NCBI GenBank assembly: GCA_022592445.1
Contig: JABYQR010000168.1
Location: forward strand, 1 to 64,000
Length of the DNA: 64,000 bases
Direction: 5' to 3'
DNA from: Cytidiella melzeri
Lineage: Eukaryota > Basidiomycota > Agaricomycetes > Polyporales > Irpicaceae
The position numbers and the translations under genes were made by a program. Numbering within the stretch: position 1 is the stretch's first letter; the number at the start of each line of letters is the position of its first letter. Below are positions 54,364-64,000 of this stretch, in pieces. Under the pieces are notes generated by a model. That model was not told the origin of the DNA. It worked only from the letters and a program-made list of their open reading frames with translations, and searched no databases.

Positions 54364-55036
54364 TCACGAGTCGGAACTACATCCACGGCATCCTGGAACA
54401 GCACCGACCACGGTTTAGTGTAAGATGTAGCCAATGACACGCGGAGCGCTTACCGCAATGAACACACTCAACCACAGTACCTTGACGGACTTGAGTTTTG
54501 GGCACGCGACAAATACAAGTAGAACCTTGATAGTTCATGTCCTGAGGGAGCTGGATTAGGTATGTTTATCACCCGCTACATCTATGACGAAACACACCCG
54601 GGATTGAATACACCGCAAGCAGCATAGTTTCTCATAGCCTGCTTTCTTCCACTTAGCGATCAAGCTGTCAATATGGTGAGTCCGTGGGGAATGAGGGAAG
54701 AGCGTCGCAATAATACTCACTTTGCATCTGCATAGCCTTCCTTCAAGAGCCAGTCATACAGCTCTCTGCTAATGGCTTCCCGCTTGTAGTACAGCTCGTA
54801 TATATACCTGGAGCGTGTATGGGCAATCCTCATGATCGGCCACAGAGACTCTGCCTTGCGCTTGCCCTCGTGCGACTCGTTCTCCGCGTCGCGCATCTTC
54901 TTGGCGTAGTCATCGAGAATCTACATTCGCATAAGAAGGTGTCCCAAAGATGAAAAGCAGCATCCATACGCACACCTTCGATCTCTTCATAGCCATCCGG
55001 AGGCCTCTTCGTTCTCGACGTACGGATTTTGGGCAT
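54364..55036 (-). CDS. BUD31: BUD31/G10 spliceosome component (145 aa)
   Basis: Five exons: 55036-54974, 54920-54721, 54664-54598, 54541-54463 and 54392-54364, all phases closing to 145 aa (human protein 144). Reads [112 protein letters not shown]. The Cys clusters bind three zinc ions in the family. It is a nuclear protein of the activated spliceosome, near Prp19-complex factors. The first exon uses donor GTGCGT. It shares a 326-bp upstream region with the divergent REEP gene. Confidence 0.97.
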
Positions 55037-55362
55037 GCTGGAAGACGGCAAGAGGCAGCTGGTCACCAACACCCAATCGCCAACTGATTGCGGCTCTGCA
55101 CACGTGACTGCCTCGTTGTGGACGCGCTGTTTGGGCGCTTTTAGCGCGCTCGGGCTCGTCTGCAACAACCACCATTGCTTTCCATCGTTTGGCACTCAGC
55201 TTTGGGGCAATTATTGCGCTCACGTCGCATCACACACTTGGCTTTACCACCTCTACTCTCATTTTGCTACATCACACTACGTACGATCAATCTCTGGATG
55301 CTCGAGTTGACATATTGGACCAGCAAGCATAAATAAGACTCGCCAATTGAGGCCTTGTCGAC
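55037..55362. promoter_or_regulatory. Divergent promoter region between BUD31 and the REEP gene
   Basis: 326 bp between two start codons pointing away from each other. GCATAAATAAGAC near 55327 may serve as the TATA element of the plus-strand gene. No other motif stands out. Confidence 0.4.
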
Positions 55363-57223
55363 ATGGGTGTCGTGGTCCCAGTCCTGCGTACAGCATTTGT
55401 GCTGCTGAACATCTACGAGACCTTTAAAACCCTGAAACCCCCTCCTTCCTCGCGCAATGGCGGCCAGCCAAGTGTACGTGCATTGAGCCAGAGGAAGCGG
55501 AACATGAAGGGGTGTTTGTCCGTCTGGTTAATATGGGTGCGCTTCGCAACGTGCGATTAATCCTTTTCATTGACATCAGTTTAGTTCTGCTACGCATTCT
55601 ACGAACGTACGGCAGATGCCTTCGTCGGGATCTTCATCCCGTTCTATAGCGAGATCAAGTCCATCGTCTTGCTGTTCTTCATTCTCACCCGTGCAAAGGT
55701 GAGTCAAAGACACAATTGACGTAACTGCATCATTTACGTGGCATAAGGGTGCCGAACCTCTGTATTTACATGTTATCCGACCTCTAGTCAAGCCCTACTC
55801 AGACACTCTGGACTCGTTGCTTGACCTCGGACATCACGTCGGCGATGTTATTCTGGTGTTTGCCGCCGTTCCCGTCCATTTCATATCAATGTTCTATAAC
55901 CGTTGGCTCGGAACAGTGTTTGGAAAAGCTCAGGCAGCAGAGGCCGTCTCAGATCTAAAACCTTTTATCGTAGACGTACCCGGAGCAGAGGAAGCACCCG
56001 TCATTCCGCCATACCCGTCCGATCTACCTGCCGATCCTGCTTTGGCTTACGGTACCACTCGTACTCGACAGCGGCCATTACAGGGCGCCCACCAACGTGC
56101 CACGAGCGGTAACGAGGCTATTAGAAAACCTCAGATTTATGCTTCAAGCTCCTCGCAAAAGATCTGGAAACCACCTGCTTCCGCGTGCGACGACTCGCCT
56201 CCCGCTGCACCTCAGGTCCTTCCCACCCCTCCTGTTGGAGGCCACCTTCATCTCACTGAGAGCCGCGAGATTGATGAATGGAGGCAGTATGAACCTTTCC
56301 CTTCTGCATATCCAGTCTCGCCCATCCAAGCCCCTACGCAATTACCATCCATGACCGCATTTGGAGGCATTTACGCCGCTCCAGTGGATCCTCCGCCGGC
56401 GTATTCACGATCACCCTCCTCCGGTGCTGAGCAGGGTTTTCAGCGGTCGCTCCAGCCACCGCGTGAGTCTTTGAACCCCGACTCCGTCGATGACTTGAGC
56501 GACGACCACCAATCGCATACTGGGGTTCACACAGATGACGACGAAATGTCTGTCGATGATGATTACGAGGATGAAGAGGACGAAGAAGATGACTTCGATG
56601 TAACGTTGCGCACGCCGCGACGTATCACGCGCGCAAATAACATGTCGAACATGACCTCTACTTCAGTGGACAATTCGACTGGCTTAAGCACGGTCGACCA
56701 TGATTCTGGTTTCCGTACCCGCACAGAATCGGAGTCAACGACGTCCGACGTCATTTCTCACACTGGCCATAAACGAGCATTATCAGCTCAGGCAGAGGAG
56801 GATGTCCCTACGCGTCCGCCGCTGAAAGCGAAGATATCAGACAACGGGACTATCCGCGCTAAGCCAACGACGCGCCCTCGCGTTCGCCCTCCAGCGGTAA
56901 CACGTACCGATTCTCGCGCATCCGAATCATCAGCTAGTGGCATAGAAAACCGCAAAGCTATGACTGCTGACTTTGGGAAAAAGCAACGGGGGGCAGCGTC
57001 GCCATCGAGGAAGGAGCTCATCCGTCGCGCGTCTGTCCGCGCTGTGGGGACTAATACTAGGTCCAAGGCTGATGGTACTCGTCCCGTCGCTCGCAAGACG
57101 ACTGGGATTCCGCGAGCTCCGCTGGCCAACGAGGCCGTGAAACCTGCGACACGGCCTTTAGTGGCCAGATCGAAAACTGGCAGCTCGACGGACAGCGTAA
57201 AGGCGGGGACAGCAACTAATTAG
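55363..57223 (+). CDS. REEP/Yop1-like TB2-DP1-HVA22 family membrane protein with long acidic tail (587 aa)
   Basis: Three exons: 55363-55536, 55585-55698 and 55748-57223 (phases 0). The first 130 residues carry the TB2/DP1/HVA22 domain: LRTAFVLLNIYETFKTL, SVWLIWFCYAFYERT, FVGIFIPFYSEIKSIVLLFF, then GAEPLYLHVIRPLVKPY. Such proteins bend and shape tubular endoplasmic reticulum by hairpin insertion. The following 450 residues are disordered: Pro/Ser-rich, an acidic patch (DDDEMSVDDDYEDEEDEEDD), then a basic Ser/Arg/Thr-rich end. The acidic/basic tail exceeds the usual family length (about 180-350) but is common in basidiomycete members. Intact. Confidence 0.88.
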
Positions 57224-57349
57224 AGAGACTCACGGACATAGATTTTCTCGGATAGCATTGAACAACACGCACATTGCTCATTCCTGTACTATAGCAGCCT
57301 GGATTAAGTTATCCAACAAACATGACTACGTTAGACGAAGTTATCACGG
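57224..57349. terminator. Convergent 3' ends of the REEP and DUF6535 genes
   Basis: Only 126 bp separate the two stop codons, so their transcripts probably overlap or end within this AT-rich spacer. Confidence 0.4.
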
Positions 57350-60234
57350 TCAAACTTGCTGAAACTGTAACGTTCTCTCTCGTGCGCTTTCCTCTCGCTG
57401 TCGTCTCCACATCGCATAAGTGTGAGGCTGTTTGCAACGCTTGTCCAGCGCGAATACCAACTCGTCGCTGAACATGGTCTTCTCAGGTGCGTACCATGCA
57501 CGCCACCGGTCCATGGGTCCCTTATTCGCAACCGCTTGGTACTGTGGCCTTTCATAACAGACTGATTCGCGGTAATGTATCAGGTCCAGGCAGGCTTCGG
57601 GTGTTGAATGTGTCTGACCATAGACAACGTCTTCATCGGGCCTGTCCTCCGAAAGGCGTTCTACGATAATAGCTAGCACCTGGTCCCAGTGCTCACGGTA
57701 ACGCAATGCACGCGGTAAATGTATCATCGTAAGGACCGCCTCGCAACGTCTGAATAGTTCGCGAGGCTTGAAGCCCTGAACCGTGCGGAAGTCAGAGATG
57801 ATGGCGTCGGCGAGGTTTCCAGGAATTTCCGATCGATGTCCTGGGATAACGAGCAGTTGAGGGTGAAGAAGCTAAACAGAGGGTATAAACGGCGTACCGT
57901 GCGTATTCCCTTTGAACAGAGCCTTCATTTGGTCTGGATCTCCTAATCCGTTGTAGGCAATCGCACGACCAGTCAGAGCTGGCCAAAGGAAGACGTCGAC
58001 GAAAAAACGGGCCGTTTGTCGCTGCGCAAGCAGTTTCCGGAGAAGCTCAATGTAGGCCGAGTCCATGTACACGCGATGATTAAATTGCGGACCATGAAGG
58101 TTTGATATCGTAACAAGGACATCTTGTAAGAGGTTAGTGTCGCTGGCGGGTGATTTCGAAGCACAGTCTACAAGTTCAAATAGTCATTCCCGGATAGTAA
58201 GTTGACAATCGGCTGACATGCGTCCAAGCCACTGGTATAGTTCTTGGTACGAAGGGTCATGCGTGTTGATTTGTCCTTCCTGGCCATGTAACCAGAGTGC
58301 AGTCAGGATACCGCGCAAGCACTTCCACGAGGTATCGAAATCCAAGTTTATCTGGCGCAAAAGCTGCCTGACCTGGTTTATCAACACCAGTATTCTGCCG
58401 TCTGGAGGTACACCCGAGTCGTATCGGCGCGCGTAGCATCCTTCAATCAGTATGGCGCAGAACTTTTCGACATGTGGAATGAACACTCCCGTGACGATAG
58501 AAAGTGCACTAGGTGGTGCTTGCACGCCGGTACGGTGGAGGGATATTAAAAGCGCGAGCATCCATGTGATCTCTGGGTGCAACCTAGGATTCATGCGAGG
58601 ATTGTGAACTGTAAGTTGGCCTCCACCTAGTTCTAGGAACTTATTGAAGTGCTTGCAAGCGAGTTCGAGCACGAAAGAGTTTGACCGGTGGCTCAGGACT
58701 CGCAGGTCAAGAACGACAGGTGATCTGAGGGCAACTTCACCAAAAGTTTGAAGCCTGTGCTGCACGACCCGCACGATAAACGTCATTACCGTCGAGAAGG
58801 AAGGCTGGACCTGTTCGAGAGACTCGGCAATAGTGGTGGCCAACAACTCGTCGTTCGACTGAATCGCATCCACAGCAGCCAAAATATCCGCGTCTGCATC
58901 CTCGTTCGAAATCGCCTCTTGTTCACGGTTCTTCCCGCCAGTCACCGAATTATGAACGAGGGATTCGAGAAAGGGTGGTATCATGTAGTCTTTTGTGAAA
59001 CAAAGAAAGAGTGGGCTCAGAGGTAGCAGTGCGATGATGTATAGCACGTAAGCAACTAAAATGATGCCGCGTCGAAGTAGATGCAGGGGTTTGAGGAAGG
59101 TGGTCCTGTACGGACAGTGTGGGTACAGGACAGGCAATAGAATTGCCACGGAGATGCAAAAGGCCCAACCAATCACTAATGGAAGGGTGGTACGATAAAT
59201 GCTTTCGTGTACCGACGCTGTGAGAGAACAAAGGCCAGCGAAGAACAAGCCCAGTGCGATCTGTAGAAGGAGCGGCAAGGCGGCCGCAATCTCGAAGACT
59301 TTCCACTTCCGCAGCGCGGGGTACCGCAGATGACGAACACGAAGCCTAGCTTGCGGCGAGGGGATCTCGGCGGCAAGGTATTCACGAAGCCACTGTTTCA
59401 CGAGAATACCGAAGGAGGCAGTGACCAAACTAACGATAAGGCTTGCGAACCACAATATGTTCGTCACTATGTCACTGTGTGCAGCTTGAAAAGGAATCGA
59501 AGTGCCAGTGGTGGGTGCAGTAGAGTTGAGGTATCCAGACTCAAAGCGATAGCCTGCTGTCTGTGTCTCGATCCGCTCAAGCACCTGCAGCGCCTGGTTC
59601 AAAGGCTGGGGTTGGAGATTTGGATAAAGAGCCACCAGAAACGCAGACAAAACTGCTGAGAATAGACCGGCCTGGAATTCATGAGTATAGGATATTAACA
59701 CCATGAAGTTTACTCACAAAGACCAGTAGCGTATCGATGTCGTCTTTGTAGTCTTCGATCTTCTCCTGATCAAAGTCCCTAACGACTTGCGCCATTGCTG
59801 ACCATCCAGTTGGCTGTCCAGAGAGGACATACTTGACGTCTCCCGTCCGGTCGTCTGTTAGCGGTGCTTGGCGCAGCGGCTTCCGCTGGAATATACGAGC
59901 CTTCTGCTCTGCGTCTGTTGAAAACATCACTAAATGGTACTTGAACGCAACGACGGTGAACTGTACCTGTGTCACTGCGTTCTGCGGTACCACTGGTAGG
60001 AGGTGGTTTCCTCGTGGCTTCTGGCGCATCCTGCTGTCCAAGATCCTTACGCTCTCTTGATTTCTTCCACTCCACCCACGCCTTCCACTCCTCGAACTCC
60101 AACCACTCTCTATCCTCAGGTGCTCGGGTTTCCTGAGCTGTATTTGCACTGGGGTGCTGCCCCTCCGCGTTGTCGAGAGACGAATGTGCTTCAGGGCTGC
60201 GTGGCTGAAACTGCGAATGCGGAGTCTGCTCCAT
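57350..60234 (-). pseudogene. DUF6535-type membrane protein gene with one in-frame stop
   Basis: Exons 60234-59967, 59929-59718 (or starting 15 nt later), 59671-57898 and 57840-57350. Start MEQTPHSQFQPRSPEAHSS. The DUF6535 core reads RDFDQEKIEDYKDDIDTLLV, AGLFSAVLSAFLVALYPNLQ, then SDIVTNILWFASLIVSLVTA and KQWLREYL, with about four to five membrane segments. At 58186-58184 a TGA interrupts RE*LFELVDCASK, yet the same frame continues and the splice sites downstream (57841-57897) are intact for another 257 codons. It ends ARERTLQFQQV. DUF6535 proteins are an abundant Agaricomycete family of unknown function. The stop is either a real nonsense change (a Trp or Arg codon) or a base error. Confidence 0.75.
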
Positions 60235-60569
60235 ATCTTGCTTAGAGATGAGAGGAGGAGGAGAGAAGCAACTCACTGAGCACAGCACCGTTTGGCTATG
60301 AGCTTGAGGGCTATACTCAGGTGTAGGCTGATGCTGGGCGTATTAGCATTACTAGTCCATTCATGGAAGGAGTCGGACCTCGTGGCGCTTGTGCCCAACT
60401 GTGAGGAACCCGGCGGTCGCTCCCTAACCTTTACACTTCACCACTGTCTCACCAGTTCGCTATGCCTGTCCCCTGGGAAGCGTTGATACCGTTCGGTGAG
60501 AGATGTTGTAACGGTCTCCTATGTTCGCTGCAGCATTGAGACCATATACAATTAGGTCTGGTCACCACC

Positions 60570-60886
60570 ATGTTCGCGGCCGCTGGGACGCTGCTCAACG
60601 TCTCAAAGCGCGCCCAGAACCAAGGGAAGGTTCGTTCACGGTCTCACTCACGTCTGTTCGCACTGATATATCTCTTCTCAGCCTATTCGGTATCACCTAG
60701 ATGCTTGGGATGAAATGATGATGGACAGGGACAAGAGATTAACAGGCCATGAACGAGGACAGTCGGTGCGTCTGCTTTCACTGTTCACCAATTTTTACTC
60801 AGATAGCTGACGAATCTACGCAGACCGAGCCAATAGCACCTGCAAGCTTTGCCACAAGCAGCGCGTGGTACACAGAGAGAGCGTAG
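60570..60886 (+). CDS. Conserved small protein, 68 aa, function not recognised
   Basis: Three exons 60570-60629, 60682-60765 and 60824-60886, all GT-AG with phase 0. ACCACCATG is a good start context. Reads MFAAAGTLLNVSKRAQNQ, PIRYHLDAWDEMMMDRDKRL, TGHERGQS, TEPIAPASFATSSAWYTERA. The basic N-terminus could be a mitochondrial presequence, and the size and WD(E/D)MMM(D/E)RD core would suit a small respiratory-complex subunit, but that is a guess. Divergent from the DUF6535 gene, 335 bp away. Confidence 0.65.
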
Positions 60887-60991
60887 TATTCCACCTTCTC
60901 ATCATCGTAATGTTTATTCAGTGAATATAAAGCATTTGCTTCTCAATACAGCGCGCAACTACAATAGGACACAAGCTTAAGTAGCAGGCTA

Positions 60992-62476
60992 CTATGTGGA
61001 CATCGCGGTCTGCAGCCAATGCCAAATGTCCTTCAGAGCGCGATGCTGCTCTACGGCAATTCCGACTTCCCCGAGGTTGCTACTTTCGACAAATGCATAT
61101 TTCTGGCCTTTTAAGGAGGTGGACAGCTCTCGAAGCAGGTGCGACACCTCCTCGGGGGCGTCTGGGCTTTCGAAATCGCAACGAAGGATTAGACCGTGCT
61201 TCGAGTGAATACGCGCGATCTGAGACAGCTTCTTGAAAATCGACAGTCCTACTTTGAAGTTATCTGGTACCACTCACCAGTTTGCCCCAGAAAAAGGACT
61301 GTTGTATCGTATATGTGAATTCGGGTGTTTGCCCAAATGCCCAGTCCCATCGCTGTCGGAAAACATCAACGTTTTCCTAGTCTGAAGTACAAACGAAAGA
61401 AACCTACCGGTATCTCCTCTATACCGTTACGAATGTACTCAATACCGGCAGTCTGTTCCGTCTCTTCAACTTCTTGCACCTGAACCATTGAATACATACG
61501 CTGGTATACCGCTGAAGAACCCACAGCACTTACGTCTTCTTCATTGCCATATTCTTCTCGAAAAGCCTTCACTGCTGCTTCCACAAAGTCTTCGTGGGTG
61601 ACAGTCGGGTTGTACTGCTGTAGGTTGCAGACCGGCGATCTCACCGAAGCAACACCCTTTGTTTCCATAGTAGCCTGGACGTAGTTTAGTGGATTAATCC
61701 TTGCTACGATGGATCAAGGACGACCTTGTTGGTGCGAAGTAAATCTCCTAGGGTTTCCAGCTGCGTAGAAATGAGCATCGTGCCATGGTGGTACGCTCGG
61801 TTGTTCACAATTTTGTACGCTGATCCCGAGACGTAGTTGCAAGAAACCAGATTAGCTGACCGGTTGGTATGTAACGCAGGCGGTACATATCTTGTCTTTG
61901 CCGACACATATGTCGTTTCGGTCGTTAACGTTTGCGTCAATGCCCAATGAACGCACAGCGCGAAGTACAACCTGCGCGGTCGTGCGCCGGTCGAATGACG
62001 TGCGAGAGAGATGTATAGAGAAATTGGTGTTCCCTAAGTCCTGTGCGCAAGGATGAGCTGTACCCTTTCTATCCTAACAGAAGGCGTCGTACATGATAGA
62101 CCGTCCCACCACCACTCCGTCTTCTGATGAACGGAATCCCCGTCCTACGGGAAGCAGACGAGTTGACCTCTTTCCACGGGTTTTGATTCCTGCCAATGAC
62201 AACACACGGCTTGTCGCGGTAAAGTAAGAGAAGCGGTTCCTTGTGAGACTTGTGTCTGAATAGCCTTCAAAGAACGACGATGAGTTTGCGGTGCATGAGC
62301 CAGGAAAGACTCGGAGGTACTGACCAATCCTCTAAAGAGAGGTTGAATAGTGGATTGACTGAGTTGGACACATAGATAGAATTATTAGGGTTGAGATGTA
62401 CCGACGATGTTGTAGAGAATAGGCGTGGTACAAACCACCGAGTTATAGACCTGCGAGCATCGTGGAGAAATGGCAT
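60992..62476 (-). CDS. AIM22: Mitochondrial lipoate-protein ligase (LplA/Aim22 type), 383 aa, with an AT-AC intron
   Basis: Seven exons: 62476-62325, 62264-62093, 62040-61891, 61832-61725, 61674-61408, 61352-61278 and 61219-60992, giving 383 aa. The start MPFLHDARRSITRWFVPRLF is an arginine-rich presequence. Core motifs: LLLYRDKPCVVIGRNQNPWK, RRRSGGGTVYHDLGNTN (ATP/lipoyl-AMP site), DICVGKDKVSGSAYKI, RAYHHGTML, KGVASVRSPVCNL, WDWAFGQTPEFTYTI. The enzyme attaches lipoate to E2 and H proteins in the mitochondrion. Five introns are GT-AG; the fourth boundary fits only as AT-AC (see separate entry). No damage otherwise. Confidence 0.88.
61833..61890 (-). other. AT-AC intron candidate in the lipoate ligase gene
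   Basis: After exon 3 (GKDK, ending 61891) the minus strand reads ATATGTACC... and 58 nt later ...TTGCAACTAC before GTCTCGGGATCAGCG. Only these borders give the conserved GKDK|VSGSAYKI in frame (E. coli LplA has the same KVSGSAY junction). The donor ATATGT is one base from GTATGT, and a CTAAT branch-site-like element lies 20 nt before the end, so a U2-type AT-AC intron is more likely than U12. A 31-nt GT-AG alternative (61856-61886) adds non-conserved residues. Confidence 0.6.
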
Positions 62477-62642
62477 GAGTGACGGTGAGCAAGTCAGACG
62501 CGTCTCATTCGCGCACGAATACAATCTGCCAGGCGCGTGTAGCGAGAGTAGTACTTTCGGCTGGTAAAAGTCGGTATTGCAGCATCACACAGAATCATAC
62601 ACGCTGTTTGGATGAAATAAACAGGGGAAGGGAACCCAACAG
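62477..62642. other. Short spacer between THOC7 and lipoate ligase genes
   Basis: 166 bp between the THOC7 stop and the ligase start, both on the minus strand, so it must hold the THOC7 3' end and the ligase promoter. No TATA box is obvious. Confidence 0.4.
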
Positions 62643-63872
62643 CTAATCGTCCGGTGGTTCAGACAATTCGCTGCTCATGTCGCTCGCCTCACCCTCCTCC
62701 AGCTCTTCCTCTCTCGCCTTCTTCTTCAGTTTTTCTATCGGTTCCTCTGCCAGCTCGCCCATCTCGATATCGTCGTCCTCTCCTTCCTCCAGCTCCGTCC
62801 TGGACTGGCTATCTGTCATGGGTAACGGCGTGCCTGCGTTCGAGCGCAGCAAAGGTGTCGATGGCGATGACGACTGCGGCAAGAAGGCTTTTACAGCTGG
62901 GTTCAGGATTCTGGAAAGCGATGCACTGCTTGCTGTGGCTTTCGTGTCTTGAAGGTCCTCCTTCTCGTCAGAGATTTCCCCGGTCTCCGCTCGTTGTCGA
63001 GGCTCCATGTCGACATCGTCGTCTTCGCCTTGCTGCGAATCTGGAACGGGAGTACCTGGACGGGAGGTTTCTGTGACGTCTGCGTCTTGCTTCCCCATAA
63101 TACGCAGATCCTGTATGCTGGAGATGACAACTTCTAAAGCCAATTGCTGGGCGTGTAATATATTATTCTGGTTTTCGTGCTCAGCCTGAGTAGCGAGTAT
63201 ATCATTCTCGATAGCAGTGATTGACCTAACATGACGCAGGTTGAGGGACATTCTGAAGCATCAGTTCTGAAATCACGTACTGTTCGAGCTCCTCTCTGGT
63301 AGGCAATGTGTTGATCTTCTCTGCTATCACATCGTATTCTATCTTCCGCCTTCGCTGAAGCTGAGCCTGTTCTAGGGAGACCTTGAGAGCTTCAATCTGC
63401 TCCGTTAAAGAGGCGTGTTCATTCTCTGCATGCTCGTTCAACTTCATCCCTAGAAGGACTGCGCCACAGCTACTCACCAATGCGTTCTCTCTCCCTCTGA
63501 TACTCCTCAATCTGCCTAGCCTCGGCCTCGCATACCATCAAGCTTTTCTTCAATGAGAGGTTGAAAGACGCGAGCTCCACGAGGAACGACTCCCTTGCAT
63601 CGTCTATGGCCACCGAGCCTTCAGGCGTTGCTGTTACGGCAGTATTGTACGCCACGGTAGTGTAGTGGAAGAATTTCTTCGTGACTTTGCGCAATATCTT
63701 CTCATCGTTGGTAATACGCGTATGTATGATTGAATCTTTGCGACAAAATCAACGTGAATACATGCCTGCAATAGCCAGAGAACTCACCTTCTTGCTGTAG
63801 TGACATTGCAGGTATGGGTATAGGTGGTGGTAAGCCTCCCGTTTGCGGCATGGACGTTTGGCTAGCAGACAT
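62643..63872 (-). CDS. THOC7: THO complex subunit 7 (THOC7-like), 356 aa
   Basis: Exons 63872-63788, 63735-63478, 63425-63281 and 63225-62643, introns 52, 52 and 55 nt. Start MSASQTSMPQTGGLPPPIPI. The family core is coiled coil: DEKILRKVTKKFFHYT, FNLSLKKSLMVCEAEARQIE, EYQRERERIENEHASLTEQI, LRRR-type QRRRKIEYDVIAEKINTLP, TREELEQSITAIENDILA. The C-terminal 150 residues are acidic and Ser/Pro-rich with EEGE and DDDVDME patches, longer than in animals. THO couples transcription to mRNA export in the nucleus. Intact. Confidence 0.88.
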
Positions 63873-64000
63873 GTTGTTGCTTGAATGCCAACAGTGAAGT
63901 TTACCGCCTCTGGCGCGCCGTGCACACAAGATGCGACAGAGGCAAACCAGCGGTGGCTGAGCAGAACTAAGAATGACAGGAGCACTGAGACCGTTTCAGT
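63873..64000. other. Upstream region of THOC7
   Basis: 128 bp to the window end, presumably promoter. No motif recognised. Confidence 0.4.

Noticed and set aside
61220..61277. Frameshift near 61275 in the lipoate ligase
   Set aside because: A normal 58-nt GT-AG intron (61220-61277) joins FFWGKL to IARIHSKHGL in frame; no lesion is needed.
63253..63477. Two apparent 28-nt introns in THOC7
   Set aside because: Acceptors further downstream (63426 and 63226) keep the frame, give normal 52- and 55-nt introns and a better match to the family coiled coil (ERIENEHASL, LEQSITAIEND).

Overview
The window looks like the genome of a filamentous basidiomycete, most likely an Agaricomycete. Genes are split by short GT-AG introns of about 50-60 nt. 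Several families are typical of mushrooms: FunK1-type kinase, DUF6533 and DUF6535 membrane proteins, and a chromodomain Gypsy element. I see no rRNA, tRNA, CRISPR or bacterial-type operon. Everything was read by eye; family names are recognitions, not search results.

Positions 1 to about 33,100 are almost wholly stacked transposable elements, and target-site duplications (TSDs) let the stack be peeled. Nest A: a decayed element Y1 (minus strand, running off the left edge, where it carries a Ulp1-like protease start) holds a Copia element (800-15916). The Copia holds a solo LTR X1 (2329-12526), which holds a chromodomain Gypsy element (2500-11979, minus), which holds a GC-rich element W1 (5570-7418) with its own small gene. 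Y1 also holds a second X LTR (17027-17712). Nest B: a second Y copy (from 23752) holds repeat Z1 and LTR V1; V1 holds a Gypsy-family solo LTR, which holds Z2, an inverted copy of Z1. Outer layers show CpG-to-TpG decay and CGA-to-TGA stops, while the innermost W1 is still CpG-rich. Two unrelated LTR families (G and V) each carry a leader intron bounded by an approximately 20-nt direct repeat.

Positions 33,100-42,200 hold a duplicated small-secreted-protein locus. Copy A (SSP1) is wrecked: a hAT element (33368-37319) sits in its promoter and a second TIR element (37866-40041) sits in its coding region. The hAT contains a broken FunK1 kinase gene and a V solo LTR; the second element carries a stray WLM-protease exon. 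Copy B (SSP2, 41338-41694) is intact.

Positions 42,200-64,000 are ordinary host genes with occasional damage: a Kha1-type K+/H+ antiporter, a DUF6533 seven-TM-like protein, a PP4 regulatory subunit (Psy4) gene broken by a 1.03-kb transposon and a frameshift, an intact MULE transposase, BUD31, a REEP/TB2-DP1-HVA22 protein, a DUF6535 gene with one in-frame stop, a 68-aa conserved small gene, a mitochondrial lipoate-protein ligase with an apparent AT-AC intron, and THO complex subunit 7. The intact genes are housekeeping functions (splicing, mRNA export, mitochondrial lipoylation, ion balance) and do not form one pathway.
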